Shown here in pieces: positions 1 through 11,229 of a DNA stretch of 32,902 bases. The notes below the pieces were generated by a model. That model was not told the origin of the DNA. It ran no database searches and saw only the letters and a list, made by a program, of their open reading frames with translations. Numbering within the stretch: the first letter of the stretch is position 1; each line of letters begins with the position of its first letter. Origin of the DNA: Haplosporangium gracile (taxonomy: Eukaryota > Mortierellomycota > Mortierellomycetes > Mortierellales > Mortierellaceae); the NCBI GenBank assembly GCA_015499985.1, contig JAAAUF010000452.1, positions 1-32,902 on the forward strand. Reading direction: 5' to 3'. The position numbers were made by a program, and so were the translations under genes.

Positions 1-2616
1 TTTTTTTTTTTTTTTTTTTTGGTTATACCATCGAAAGTACGTGCTCAGATACATCTTTCCACACAAACAATAAGAACTAGTTCGTTTGTTCTGTTTTTCA
101 TTCTCGGGTTCAGATTGCATGACGATTCTTTTCAATGCAAGCAAATGATTGATTTTGAATTTGTATTCCATGGTCAAAAGTGATGAATCTACCATTTACC
201 TAGCATAAAAAAAAAAAAGAGCTTTGTTTTTATTGCTATCACATCATCACTCTTCCTTTAATTCTATATCCTCAAAGATTGGCATATATGACCCTCCTCG
301 TCTTCATCACTCTTTCCTCCACATGTCTTTTTCCTATCGCAAATATAGAAAGGGGGAGAATCTTCTTGCTAGAAAAGAAATCGTGCAATGACTTGTAACA
401 AAAACATATTTTTTTTTTACTTGTGAGTATAGAACGAAGCGCGGACTACAACCAAGGACATATTCTGTACAGATCTTGGAAAAGGGTATCTTGAAATGTC
501 ACTGCAACAAGAAAACACGTCTCTATATTAAACTGTTTTATTTTTGCTTCAACACAGAACCCAATATCGTCAAAATTGTTATATTTTTGAACCTATACAA
601 AAAAAAAAAGATTCAGAAATGTCACGATGCGCCATCCTCTGTGTAGAAAAAGAAATTCAGGAATAAAAATCAAGCAGCGGCTCGTATAGTTGCGGCGTAT
701 TGTTGTACGCTATCGCCTTCTTAATCGGTTTGAAGTGCGTGAGGATAGGGCAATAGCTGAACGTGAATGAGTATTCTCCTTGAACAAGAAGGCTTGAGGG
801 AAAAGGTCTCGAAGAAAAATGAACACCTTCGTGTATTGTATCTTTCTTGTATGATTTTTTTTCTTTCCTCTTGGATATTGCACCTTGGGGTCCGTCTGTC
901 TTTTGAAAGAATGAAAAGCAAACGCCATGAGGGAAGGCGTAGGAGATGAAAATTCATCTGTCAGTACAAAAACAATGACCCTCGACCAAAAGCACATTCA
1001 TCAACCACTTCGAAAAATCAACTTTCTTTTTATTACCTAATTCTGAAATGCAAATACACCAATTTGAACCGTGTATTCGAGAGCTTGCTGGACAGGAGCA
1101 ACGTTACAATGTATCACAGATTGAGAGAAAAAAAATCACGTATCGTCATGGACCTACGTATCCCGGATTTTATTCATGATAGAAAAATAGGACATGTTCG
1201 TACGCACAACACAGTCCAAACCTTATGTTAATCCGCAAACGGAATCCCTTGTTCAAACCGTGTATGCTGAGATCCGACAGGCAGCCTCCCCCCAGCTCCA
1301 ATCGCGTCCATGGCTCATCCTTTTACAAAATCCTAGCCGTCTGAAATTCAGATCAGGCAGCAGAAAAAGGCCTAGCACAACAAGGAGCGATCGACTTTAG
1401 GGGGTTGTTCTCGGTCTGATGGACTCAGACTGCACTTCAGATAGCACAGTGACTTGTCGCACCTGCAGCAATCGAAACAACAGACAGGCTTGGTAAGCTG
1501 TCTTAGGGTTCATCATCATACAAATCTCCTATGGTCTGCGAGAGAGCAGAGGACAAAGTGCGGACTAAGCGCAGTGCCCCTGATTTAAAAGATGGTGTCT
1601 GCCAGGCCCGCCTGTGATGAAGTCGAGCTTTAGATTTGATGAGGATCGAGCTTGCTGATTTAGAAAGGCAAGACATGACTTGCCGCTTCACAGAGATCCC
1701 GGGTCGCTGGATGGACGGGTTCAAATGATGCGCCATGCGTGCGGTTCTCTGGAATCCAGACTGTGCAAGCGTTCCTGGGCTGCCCTTAAGATCTGGAACG
1801 ACTCCCTTAGCATCCTCTTTAGAACTTGTACCAATATCCTTTTCTACAAAATACAGAGTTGATCCCATCCAGAAAAATCACCCAATGATTGACACTGGCA
1901 TCCAAGGGAGGAGACGCGTCAACGGTATCAATAGCGCCAGGGAGACATTGAAAAAGAACGATGGTCGAGGATTAAAGTACTCCACTTCATATCACGGCTT
2001 GTATGGACGACTTTCTTAATTGTTATGAGTAAACCGCCTCACTCTTGTCGTCATGGTAATCTTCATGACAATTGCCAAAAATACAAAGGACGAACCTCTT
2101 CCATCAACTGGACAAACCCTGTAGTGAAAATTTGATGAGTGCAAAGCAGATCATAGTCGGATATACCATGGCCATGGACCACCATGCTCAAAATCAATAA
2201 TAAGAACGAGAAAACGTGTCAGTCTAAGATCCTTTCTGTGTCGAAGAAAAAAAAAAAAACGATGACTTCAAACTTTTGGTTTTCATCAATCACTACTTAA
2301 CGATCGGCTTGCTGCTCGTTGTCAAGTTGATCCCATTCACAAAAACAATGTGATTTGAAGAAATAAAGGATTTTTATTTGTTACAAAAAGATGTTGCAGG
2401 TCCGTATCTAAGTTAGACCAGACTTGTGCTTTTTTTGTGCCAAATTGCTGGTACTGAAAAGGTGCGCCTTGGCAATTTTTTTTTTTTTTTGACGAAGGTC
2501 ATGATCATGAGAGAGCAAACAAGAAAAAACAAAAGTTTGAAAAAAAACGGTAGGAAAGGAAAATAGCGAGGGAGATAAAAATAACAAAGAAACAAAAACA
2601 AAGGGGTGCCGTGAGA
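1..2616. other. Gene-free region, downstream of SEC16
   Basis: No gene can be supported here. The sequence is rich in A and T homopolymers, and reading frames on both strands are short (121 codons at most) with no recognisable domain. The right end should contain the SEC16 3' untranslated region: a minus-strand AATAAA lies at 2373-2378, about 240 bp past the SEC16 stop. About 1190-2020 is less homopolymer-rich than its flanks and could be a decayed gene or element, but I could not identify it. Confidence 0.6.
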
Positions 2617-5600
2617 TTAGTTGGTGTTCAAGACATCAACATATCTTGACCGTGCTCCACGACGAGCAGCGGATCCAGCACCAGCGGGCTTAGGACCAGG
2701 GGGTCCACCCATCGCAGGCGAGTTGCCACCAGTTGAGGGGGGTCCACGGTTCAAAGAAGGAGGTGCTCCAGCTGCTGGCGACGAGATGTTAGCGGGGGTC
2801 GCAGTGCGGGACATGGGTGGTGGAGGCAATGTCTCGGCCACACTAGAGGTCTCCGAGCCGCCCTTCTTGTTCACCCATCTTTGTTGCTCCTTGTCAAAGT
2901 AGAACGAGGACTCCTCTCCCAAGTTGGCCTTCACAGGCTTGGGGGTGCCCTCGCGCTTCTCTCCGCCGAAAAGATTGATCTTAGGCCACCATCCCTTTGC
3001 TATTTGTTTCAAGTTGCACGAATAAAAGGGCGTATGTTAGTAACTGAGAAAATTGCACATGAACAATGCTAATACATAATCAGTGACGGTCAAGTCCAAG
3101 GTCACTTACAATCATCGCCTTCAGCACCGGCATTGGCAGCATTGTCATCCTGGGGAGCGGCAGCAGCGCTCCCTCCCTCGGGCACGGCAGGCTTCTCCTT
3201 CTTCAAAGAGTTGTTGCCCATACCGAGGTCATCATCATCGGCAAACGACGACTGATTGTTGTTGTTCACAGGGACGGCAGGCTGACCGAACGAAGGAATG
3301 GTGGGGACAGCTCCGAAAGAAATAAACTGGCCCTCCTCATAGTTCTCCTCCAGTGGCTCCTGAGCGGCCTCAGTAGTGGGGGCGTCGGTAGCGGGTTGTT
3401 GCTCACCTGCATTAGGGTTAACATAGCTGCCGTCGCCGTTGCCCCACCAGGCGTTGTTGCCGGAGGAGTAGTCCTGCTGTTGGGTTCCGTCAGAAGAGTA
3501 CTCAGCTCCGTTAGGGTGACCCTGGTAGACACCTGCAGCATCATACTCGCCCTGCTCTTGGTACTCGCTTGTGACTGGGAGGACACCGGGCTCGTTCGAG
3601 GGCTGCTGCTGCTGCTGCTGCTGCTGATCCTCGCTAGGGTACTCGGCCTGTTGGTCTTCTCCTTGCTGCTGTTGATCGCCTTGCTGCTGGTACTCGCCCT
3701 GACTGTAATCATACTGACTCTCCTGGTACTCGCCCTGCTGAGTGTAGTCATACTGGCCCTCCTGATACTCGCCCTGCTGATACTCGCCCTGCTGGTACTC
3801 GGTCTGGCTGTAGTCATACTGGCCCTCCTGATACTGGCCTTCTTGGTACTGGCCTTCTTGGTATTGGCCTTCCTGGTACTGACCCTCCTGGTATTCACCC
3901 TGCTGGTGCTCAGTTTCCTGGTGCTCTCCCTGATCAGCGATGGGAGTTTCAGCGACAGGTTCGGCAATAGCAGCAGCCTCAAGAGTGGACTGCTCCTGTT
4001 GCTCAAGGGTGGGTTCGTCAGCAAGGACCTCCTGCTGCTTCTCGGGGGCAGTTGCGCCGACATGAGCGTGGGTCTCGACAGGTTGCTGACCCTCAGTATG
4101 CTCCTGGTAGCTGGCATCGTTATACTCGGCACCCTCGTAGTTCCCATACTGGGTCTGTTCGGCAGTCTGGTCATACTGCTGCTCGCCAAAGGCATTATAA
4201 TCTTGACCCTCCTGGTACTCATGCTGATACTCTCCGGCCTGGTAATCGCCAGCCTGGTACTCCTGACCCTGCTGGTAACCCTGGCCCTGCTGGTACTCCT
4301 GGCCCTGCTGGTAATCTTGACTCTCCTGGTAATCCTGACCCTCTTGGTAAACCTGACCCTCCTGGTACTCCTGACCCTGCTGGTAATCCTGACTCTCCTG
4401 GTACTCGCCGTTATAGGTGACATCTTCGGTATAAGCTTGTTCCGCTCCCTCGGTATATTGACCATAGTTAGTGGCATCATACTCCTCAGTGGCAGCGGCG
4501 GCGGGAGTCTCCTCAACAGTGGCAGCGGCAGTGGAATCATGCTTCTCAGATCCATGAACGGCCTGGGTAGAGTAGTGAGCAGAGTCGACGGGAGCGTTGT
4601 CGGACTGAATGGCCAAGCCGGCGACAGTGGCACCGGGAGTGCCCTCAGCAGTCTCATACTGAGCATCGTACTGAGCATTGTACGAGGTCTCGTCGTACTG
4701 ACCCTCGTAACCGGCTTGAGCCTGGTAGTTCTCCTCGCTATAAGCCTGCTGCTCCTGACCGGCATCAGCCTGTGCCTGGAACTCTCCCTGTTGCTGTTCG
4801 TAGTTCTGGTAGGCTGTGGCATCCTCACCCTGGTAGGTCTCGGGGTAAGCCTGGGTCGAATCGTAGGCATAGGTCTGGCCGTCGTATTCATATCCAACAT
4901 TGTACTCGCCACCCTGAGCATCAGCCTCTGCAGAATACTGAGCGGTCTGGTCGTAGCCGGAGTACTCGGGGTAGGTCTGATACTGAGTAGCGTTCGCGTC
5001 AACGACAGGTGCGTCCTGGGCGGCAATCTCAGTCTGCGCGGGAACGGCCTGGGTCTGGTTGAAGGTAGGAACCTCTAAGGAGGCGCGACCAGGAATGGAG
5101 GTGCGTCTGGTGGCGCGGGTTCCGTTGCTCGATCTGGAAACGGCACGAGGGGGAATGTTGCTCAAGTCGGGCAAAGCGGGGGCGTTGGCAAAAGGTCCGG
5201 ACTCGGAGGCGTTGGCCTTGGGCTCAGCGACGACAGGCTTGGGCTGGTCGTTGTCACCAGCGATGAACTTGGAAATCTTGTTGTCCAAAGCATCAAAGAT
5301 GCCTCCGATGGTGGGCTTGGGAACCTTCTTGGCGAACCAAGACTCACTAAAGATACAAAGAAATGTAGAGAAGATTAGGTACATGTTCATTGCCTTCAAA
5401 TATAACACTTTACACTAAACAGGACTGTATTGAGACTTACCCAGCGGCAATCAACTGAGAGCTTCCTGACAGACGCTCAGTAATGTCCTTTAGGCGCTCG
5501 AGGAAGACAATGTTGTAGTAGGGAGATCCCTTGGTCTGAGACTTGACAATTGTCTCCATCGACTCCAAGTATCTACATAGTTATACAATGCAGTGTGTTA

Positions 5601-8600
5601 GTTCAAGAGCCTGATTTGTTCCCCAATGCTATGCCCTATTCAAGAATAACAAAGCCAAGCTTATACCTTCCAGCTTCAGAGAACATGCCCCACTCAACCA
5701 GAGTCCAAACATAGACAAGCTTGTAGGCCTGGAGGAAAGGCAATCCTCCAGTTGCGCCAGCACTCCTGAGGGCGCAAGCAAATTCGTAAATCTCGGTCTT
5801 CTGGAAAGCTTCAACGTTCTTGTAAAAGGGGAACGAAGAGTGAGGGTTGGCGTCGGCACCGATCAAAACCAAGCGGTTGCCCTGAGCATCAAATCCAGAG
5901 TGCACAGAGTTCTGAGGCGAAAGCAGGTAGCAGATGTGAGCAGCCTCAACCCATCCTTCCTTCAACAAAAGGTCTCCGAGCGAGCTAATGGCGGTCTGGT
6001 CTCCTGAAGTGCGGTTGGACAAGATCATCGCCAAGGTGTCGCGCCACTGCCCGAGACTAGCGCTGGGGATCTTGGGCTCTTCAATGGGCTTCATCAAAGA
6101 GAGCGAGGCTCCGGTCACAAACTGGTCGTCAGCGATCTGGGTCTCATCCTGACGTCCATCAATGGGGGCACGCAAGGTTGAAGGGATCAACTCGGGGATG
6201 GCGCTCTGAGTCTGACCAGAGAACAAGGCGTACAAAACACGCAAAGCTTCACGGCCGTTGGCCTGCACATCTCCACCACTGGTAGTCAATTCCTGGCTAA
6301 CAAATCCGTTGACGGCCTCCTTCCAGAGCTCCTTGTTGACGCAGCTGCTGATAACGAGGGCATGGGCCCAAAGGTTGACGCTCATGGCATAACGAACAGC
6401 GCCAGTGCGATCGCCGCTACGGAGAATATCCTGAAGAACATCAAGAGAAGCTGATGAGCGGAGAGGGCTGACGGCCTCCTGCGTAGGCTGGGCAGGATAA
6501 ACGCTCAATGGAATCGAGAGTAAAACGCTGCGGACAGCCTCATCGACCTTGGCACTATTGTGTTTGGAAAAAAAATGCGCAAGATTAGAAGACTGATCAA
6601 CGAAAGCAATATCTGTACGTGCTCTTTGTGTATGAAGAATACTTACCCTCCAACGAGAGCGCCTTCTTGGTCAAACATGACTTTGAACAACTTCCAGATC
6701 AAGACGCGGTGGGCGTCGTGGGTGCTGTCCTGGGTATCATGCTCAAAGTCCTTGATCTTACTCTCGATCAAAGTCAAAACATCCTTGCGTTTGTTCTTCA
6801 ATTGGACAGTGCTGTCCATGAGAAGAGGTCCAGGGTAAGTGGCAATCGCCTTGTCAACAGCCATGATTTCCCTGATGTGCTCCAACTGCAAATCGCCGGG
6901 ATATCTCTTGGTCACCATGTTGCTAGTTGCTGAGTCGAAGCGCTGAACGGAACGAGGGAAAGAAGTCATGATCTTGCCTATTATGTGACAATGTAAATAA
7001 ACAAGGCATGTTAACGTTAATCCTGTGCTCCTGTGCACGCGAATGCATAAAATGAAAAATAACTTGGTGTGCACAGGTAGTTATATCAGATTGCTTACCT
7101 CCAAATCCAAAGGCGATCAATGGGCAGCCATAGGCACGGTCTAAGGGATCGTCAATGATCTCAACCTCAGGTTCAGGCTCGGGCTCAGGCTCGGGGGCAA
7201 CCTGCTCCTGTTGGGCATAGTCGGTGTACTGGCCAGTGACAGGATCGTAATACTGTTGGCTCTGATCATACCGCTGATTCGGGTCATACTGTTGATTTTG
7301 GTCATACTGCTGGTTCTGGTCGTAATAAGCAGCATCGCCATATCCCTGGTTATAGCTGGCGTCGTATGTCTGATCATATCCCTGGTCATAACCCTGGTGA
7401 CCCTCGCCATAGGCGTATTGCTGCTGGTCCTGAGTGTACTCCTGCTGCTGATAATTTTGATCGTCCTGAGCGTAGCCGGTGTAGGTAGCCTCGGATTGCT
7501 GCTGCTGCTGTTGGGATTGTTGGGACTGCTCGGGTTGCTGTTGCTCCTGTGAGTAAGAGTTCATGCGATCCAAGCTTGGCATAGGAGGAGCAGCTGTAGC
7601 CTGGAACTCTGCATAATGACCCAGAGAAGGGGTGGCTGATCTACTTGCTGTCGAGATCGACCGACCACACTCAGAGCAGAATTTTGCCTGTGGCTTGTTC
7701 TCTCCCCCGCATTCTGAATAGGGGCAAGGCTCAAGCATGAGCTGCGAGGTTGATGCAAACTGGTTGCGAAGAGGACCCATGTAAGGCGTGCGAGACGACT
7801 GGTAGGCCTGAGACGTTTGTGCTGGCAACATCAAAGGGGTCTGGATCGCAGTCAAAAGAGGCGTCTGTGGAGGGATATGTCCGCCATAAGGAGAGGTTGC
7901 GTGGCTGACCGAAGTTGCAGAAGGGGGTCCAGTCAAAGGAGTCTGACGGGGAGTTGAAATCGAGGCCCTTGGCAAAGGAGGAAGTTGAGAAGCCTGCGCT
8001 TGAGGAGGTCCATGAGGACCAGGAGTAATTGGGCTCTGGCGGGAAGGTCCTTGAGGGGGTCCTTGAGGTGGGCCCTGAGGAGGTGCCTGAGGAGGTGCCT
8101 GAGCAGAAGTGGATCCTTGCCTTGACTGCTGCTGTTGTTGTGGCGGCTGCTGTTGCTGTTGCTGCTGAAGCTTTGCTGCTGGAGGAGGTGGGGGCAACTG
8201 TGCTGATTGCAACGAGGGCTGGCGTTGAGGGGGTGGTGCAAGAGCCGATTGTTGGGCAGGAAGTGCTTGAACAGGAGGGGTTTGCTTCTGGGCAGATGCG
8301 GATGGCAGAGGTGGCCGTCCAGCGTCAGGTGCAGGTGAGAAGAGGTTAGCGGCAGGTTGGTGTTGCTCCTGCTGTTGTGGTGGCTGTTTCTGAGGTTGCT
8401 GTTGCTGTTGCTGTCTCTGAGGAGGTGCATTGTTCACTGGGGAAGCAGCCGCAACAGAGAACTGAGGGGCGGTGGGTTGTGCGATGGGAGCCTCTGTTGC
8501 AGGGATGGGCCATCCTGAAACGCTTTGACTAGTAGTGTTTCCAAACAAATCAGAGGCGGATCCAAAGGGTGAACTTGTCTGCTCCCTAGAGATAGGAGCA

Positions 8601-8769
8601 GGCGCAGGCGCAGGAGCAGGTGCAGGCACTGGTGCAGGGACTTGAGCCCTCTCCTGAACTGGCGAGTGCCCCTGTTGCTTCTGGTGGGTTTGAGGGAACT
8701 GCTGCTGTTGCTGATGTTGCTGGTGCTGTTGCTGCTGGGGATTCCTTTGAAACTGATTGTTTACTGGAG

Positions 8770-8800
<31 letters not shown>

Positions 8801-9403
8801 AACTGGGGGTCTCTGAGGTGGAGGAGCCTGTTTCTGGGGCCTTACTGATGGACCTGGCTGAGTAATTGCAGGCTGTCTTTGAGCCTTTTGCTGGACAGGC
8901 GAATGCTGTTGAGGGAACCTTGGTGGGGCGTTCTGAGCCTGAGGCTGAGCATGGAGCTGGTGCTGTGCTGAGACGTGTGCACCGAGGTTACCACCCTGAG
9001 GCTGGAATCCTTGAGGAAGTCCCTGGTTCTGGGTCTGGTTCAGCATAGGGCTCGAGGTAGGAGGGCTAGCAAAAAGATCGGCGGCGACTCCAAAGGGCGA
9101 CGAGCTCACCTGGCGAGGGGGCTGCAGCCGCTGCAAAGCCTGTTGTTGTTGATGCTGAGGAGGCATCTGCTGGGGATGCTGCTGGGGGTGGCGCTGAGGT
9201 TGAGGCTGAATAGGCTGCTGCTGGTTATGGAAAGGGCTAGCGGGAGGGTGGTGCTGAGCGGGCTGGAAGGGGGGTCTCTGCTGCTGTTGCTGCTGCATAG
9301 GACGTGGAGGAGGTCCGTTCCTGTTGCCGGTAGGAGGAGGACCTTGAGCGGCGCCGAAGAATGGGATGGGACCATCTTCGACGGGAGGCTGTTGGTGGGC
9401 CAT
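2617..9403 (-). CDS. SEC16: COPII coat assembly protein Sec16
   Basis: Sec16 organises ER exit sites and scaffolds COPII vesicle formation at the ER membrane. Six exons: 9403-7099, 6977-6647, 6554-5667, 5572-5441, 5346-3110 and 2999-2617. They join in frame to 2091 aa, close to the roughly 2200 aa of yeast Sec16. Residues 1 to about 750 are disordered, rich in Gln and Pro, with poly-Q tracts and a zinc-ribbon-like motif (Cys560, 565, 576, 579). The conserved central domain starts near residue 755 (DPLDRAYGCPLIAFGFGGK) and runs as a helical solenoid to about 1215. Residues 1220-1960 are again low-complexity with Tyr-Gln-Gly repeats. The C terminus has GWWPKINLFGG and ends RYVDVLNTN, like the conserved Sec16 C-terminal segment. 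The start at 9403 has A at -3 and G at +4. The frame stays open upstream, but that stretch looks like pyrimidine-rich 5' UTR. The family call is secure; the exact start is less so. Confidence 0.93.
3680..3900 (-). repeat. 15-bp tandem repeats coding YQEGQ in Sec16
   Basis: Inside SEC16 exon 5, at about residues 1700-1775, the protein has consecutive YQEGQ units. They are followed by YQQGE/YQEGQ units interrupted by YDYSQ or YDYTQ. At DNA level these are imperfect 15-bp tandem units that keep the frame. The segment is predicted disordered and is probably variable in length between strains. Confidence 0.85.
4205..4410 (-). repeat. 18-bp tandem repeats coding (D/E)YQxGQ in Sec16
   Basis: Upstream in the same exon, at about residues 1531-1600, is a second array with a different period: hexapeptides such as DYQQGQ, EYQEGQ, VYQEGQ and GYQQGQ. 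These are 18-bp imperfect units. The composition matches the pentapeptide array, but the period differs by one codon. Confidence 0.85.
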
Positions 9404-9652
9404 GATGTGAGGAGATGGATGACGGGAGTTTGCTCGGCACAGGTCTCGCGATGGAGCTTCTGATTCAATAATATTCTTCTGTCCTCCTTTGTTGTTGCAA
9501 GGAAATGAGAGACTGAGCTGGTCGAGAGTGGAGGAAGAAGGAGAGGATGAGGATGAAAAAGAGGAAGGGGAGGCGGAAGGGAGGAGAAAGAAGAATGGAA
9601 AGGTGGATGAAGGGAAAGAAACAAAAAAAAAAAAAGATGATGATCGTGGCAG

Positions 9653-9700
9653 CTGTAGGCGATAGACATACAAAAAAAAAAATGAGAGAGCGACACTCAC
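9653..9700 (-). other. Possible 5' UTR intron of SEC16
   Basis: On the minus strand a GTGAGT donor at 9700 and a CTACAG acceptor ending at 9653 enclose a T-rich 48-bp segment. Removing it would shorten the leader. It is shorter than the introns in the coding regions here (92-234 bp), so this is tentative. Confidence 0.3.
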
Positions 9701-10591
9701 AGGGAAACACATCTCTCTCCCGTCCCTCAGTGTGAACACTCACGAAACGAATTGATCCAATTACACGGCACAGATACACTTTTCTGATCAACCAATCAGA
9801 TTCGACACGTCACCTTCAATGGTTAATAAAAATATATATTTTCCCCAATTCAGGGACAAGAACAAAAAGAGCAAGTAGCAAACGACCCTAGACTTCAGTA
9901 ACTACGGCACCCGCTTTTAATTCACAGTTGCTGGTGGTTCGAAAGAAATAAACTATCCTTCTCTTTCGTGGCAATCTAAAGAACACACACGGTTGCAACT
10001 GATTGTTCTTGTCCTGCTTTAACATGTCTGCCCACGCTCTCTTTCAGTCTGCTGAGGTGAGATTGTGCCTGGATCTCGAAATAATAATTCGGCAAAATGA
10101 AATAAAAAAAAAAGCCGCGCTCGCTGGAGTACTGTACTTTGCGTGTCGCACCAACCTTATTCACAGTACCGGACTTGAATCGTGTGAACAAATGTATCCA
10201 CCGCCCAAATAGGACCTACACTCCTCTCTCTCTTTTCTTTTTGGTCAGCACTACCCTCGATCGATAACCATACAGCTGCCAGTTGCTTGTTGGGTTCAAG
10301 GAACTGAGACAGTCGGCTACGCGAACTTTCAGGAGTCACCAGAGGTGAGGAGGTTCAATAGGGGCAGCCTCACAGGGGACAGTCGTACAAAACAACACGC
10401 AAATTTGCCCCGTAACCTAAACTCATCTCTTCCATTTTCTTTGTCTCTCACTTTTCGCAGTTCAGACACGTAAATTGTCAGGATTCCAAACACACGTATA
10501 CAATCACCCTCACTTAACGACAGCACCTAAACGAAAACTAACCCAGCTTTAAGAATCCTAGTAGAACGATTCGCTTTGAACTCGCCAAGCG

Positions 10592-10621
10592 ATGACTGAT
10601 CGGCATTCGACAGGAACCTGA
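10592..10621 (+). other. Short upstream ORF before the small gene
   Basis: An ATG at 10592 opens a nine-codon frame ending in TGA at 10619-10621, four bases before the proposed start codon at 10626. If the transcript begins upstream of it, this frame could dampen translation. The transcript start is unknown. Confidence 0.3.
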
Positions 10622-10625
10622 ATCA

Positions 10626-11210
10626 ATGCCAGCAATGACCGACATGGACGAATGGAGTGACCTAGAAGAGATCTTTATTGCAACCATTAGAGGACGAAGA
10701 CATGGTGTCGAACTAGTATCTGTGTCGAGTATCACAAGACGCGAAGGTTGGTCAATTGGCCCGTAGCGTTGCGGATAGGTAGCAACTAGATTGAAGGATC
10801 ATCAGCTTACTGGCTCTCATTGTTTCGCATTCTCACCTAAACAGACCAAAAGGCCACAGACATCGACATGGTGCTTACAGATGATACCCAAGGTAACATT
10901 TATGATACTCAATTGCTGCAAGTAACCATTCTACTGATACAAACCTGCTTGCTCATCATACCACTATAACTGTTGCCAATGATTAGATCTGGGTGAAACG
11001 ATTAAGCCAGACAGCACGTCAAGAAAGAAGAGGCAGGCTGACAAGGATCCCAGTCCCGACGATGTCCTTGCTCACGAGAGAGCAAAAAAGAAACAGCGGA
11101 GCTGGTCGCGCAAGCAAAACAAAAAGATAAAGATGAACGCATGGAAGCAAGCAGCCGGATTAAAAGCACCAACCACCACAATATCATCGCCTAGTCACGC
11201 TCATTATTAA
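10626..11210 (+). CDS. Small basic-tailed protein of unknown function, three exons
   Basis: I do not recognise this gene. Exons 10626-10746, 10845-10892 and 10987-11210 join in frame (393 nt, 130 aa). Both introns are phase 1 (98 and 94 bp), with GT...AG ends and acceptors AACAG and GATTAG. The donors GTTGGT and GTAACA are weak, which lowers confidence. The N-terminal half is acidic (DMDEWSDLEE). The C-terminal half is strongly basic, with KKKQRSWSRKQNKK resembling a bipartite nuclear localisation signal. The predicted protein is therefore small, charged and perhaps nuclear; that is inference. No membrane segment or known domain is visible. In-frame ATGs at 10635 and 10644 are alternative starts, and the last has a better context (G at -3, G at +4). 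It ends 41 bp from the convergent DUF202 gene. Confidence 0.6.
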
Positions 11211-11229
11211 ACACATATTATACAATCTA

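Larger units (their letters stand above)
9404..10625. promoter_or_regulatory. Divergent upstream region of SEC16 and the small gene
   Basis: On the minus strand 9404-9740 reads as a pyrimidine-rich SEC16 5' UTR with T-runs. A CCAAT box (ACCAATCAG on the plus strand) lies at 9791-9799 and an A/T-rich TATA-like stretch at about 9828-9842. The rest, to 10625, should hold the promoter of the plus-strand small gene. No other coding exon could be supported there. Confidence 0.5.

Noticed and set aside
1503..1868. A 121-codon minus-strand frame
   Set aside because: No domain, no homology I recognise and no supporting splice context; kept only as part of an unexplained island.
3266..5026. A 586-codon minus-strand frame overlapping SEC16 exon 5
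   Set aside because: It is a shifted frame of the same repeats, rich in Arg, Ser and Thr, with no domain. The in-frame exon joins its neighbours correctly.
3396..5078. A 560-codon open frame on the plus strand, Leu/Val-rich and membrane-like
   Set aside because: It is the exact antisense of the SEC16 repeat exon. The Tyr-Gln-Gly repeats keep all frames free of stops, and the hydrophobic product is a composition artefact.
8029..8865. Several Ala/Val/Leu-rich plus-strand frames
   Set aside because: They are antisense to the poly-Gln and Pro tracts of SEC16 exon 1, so they are composition artefacts.
9925..9950. A GGTTCGA resembling a tRNA T-arm
   Set aside because: The flanks do not form an acceptor stem or a matching A box, so no tRNA is supported.
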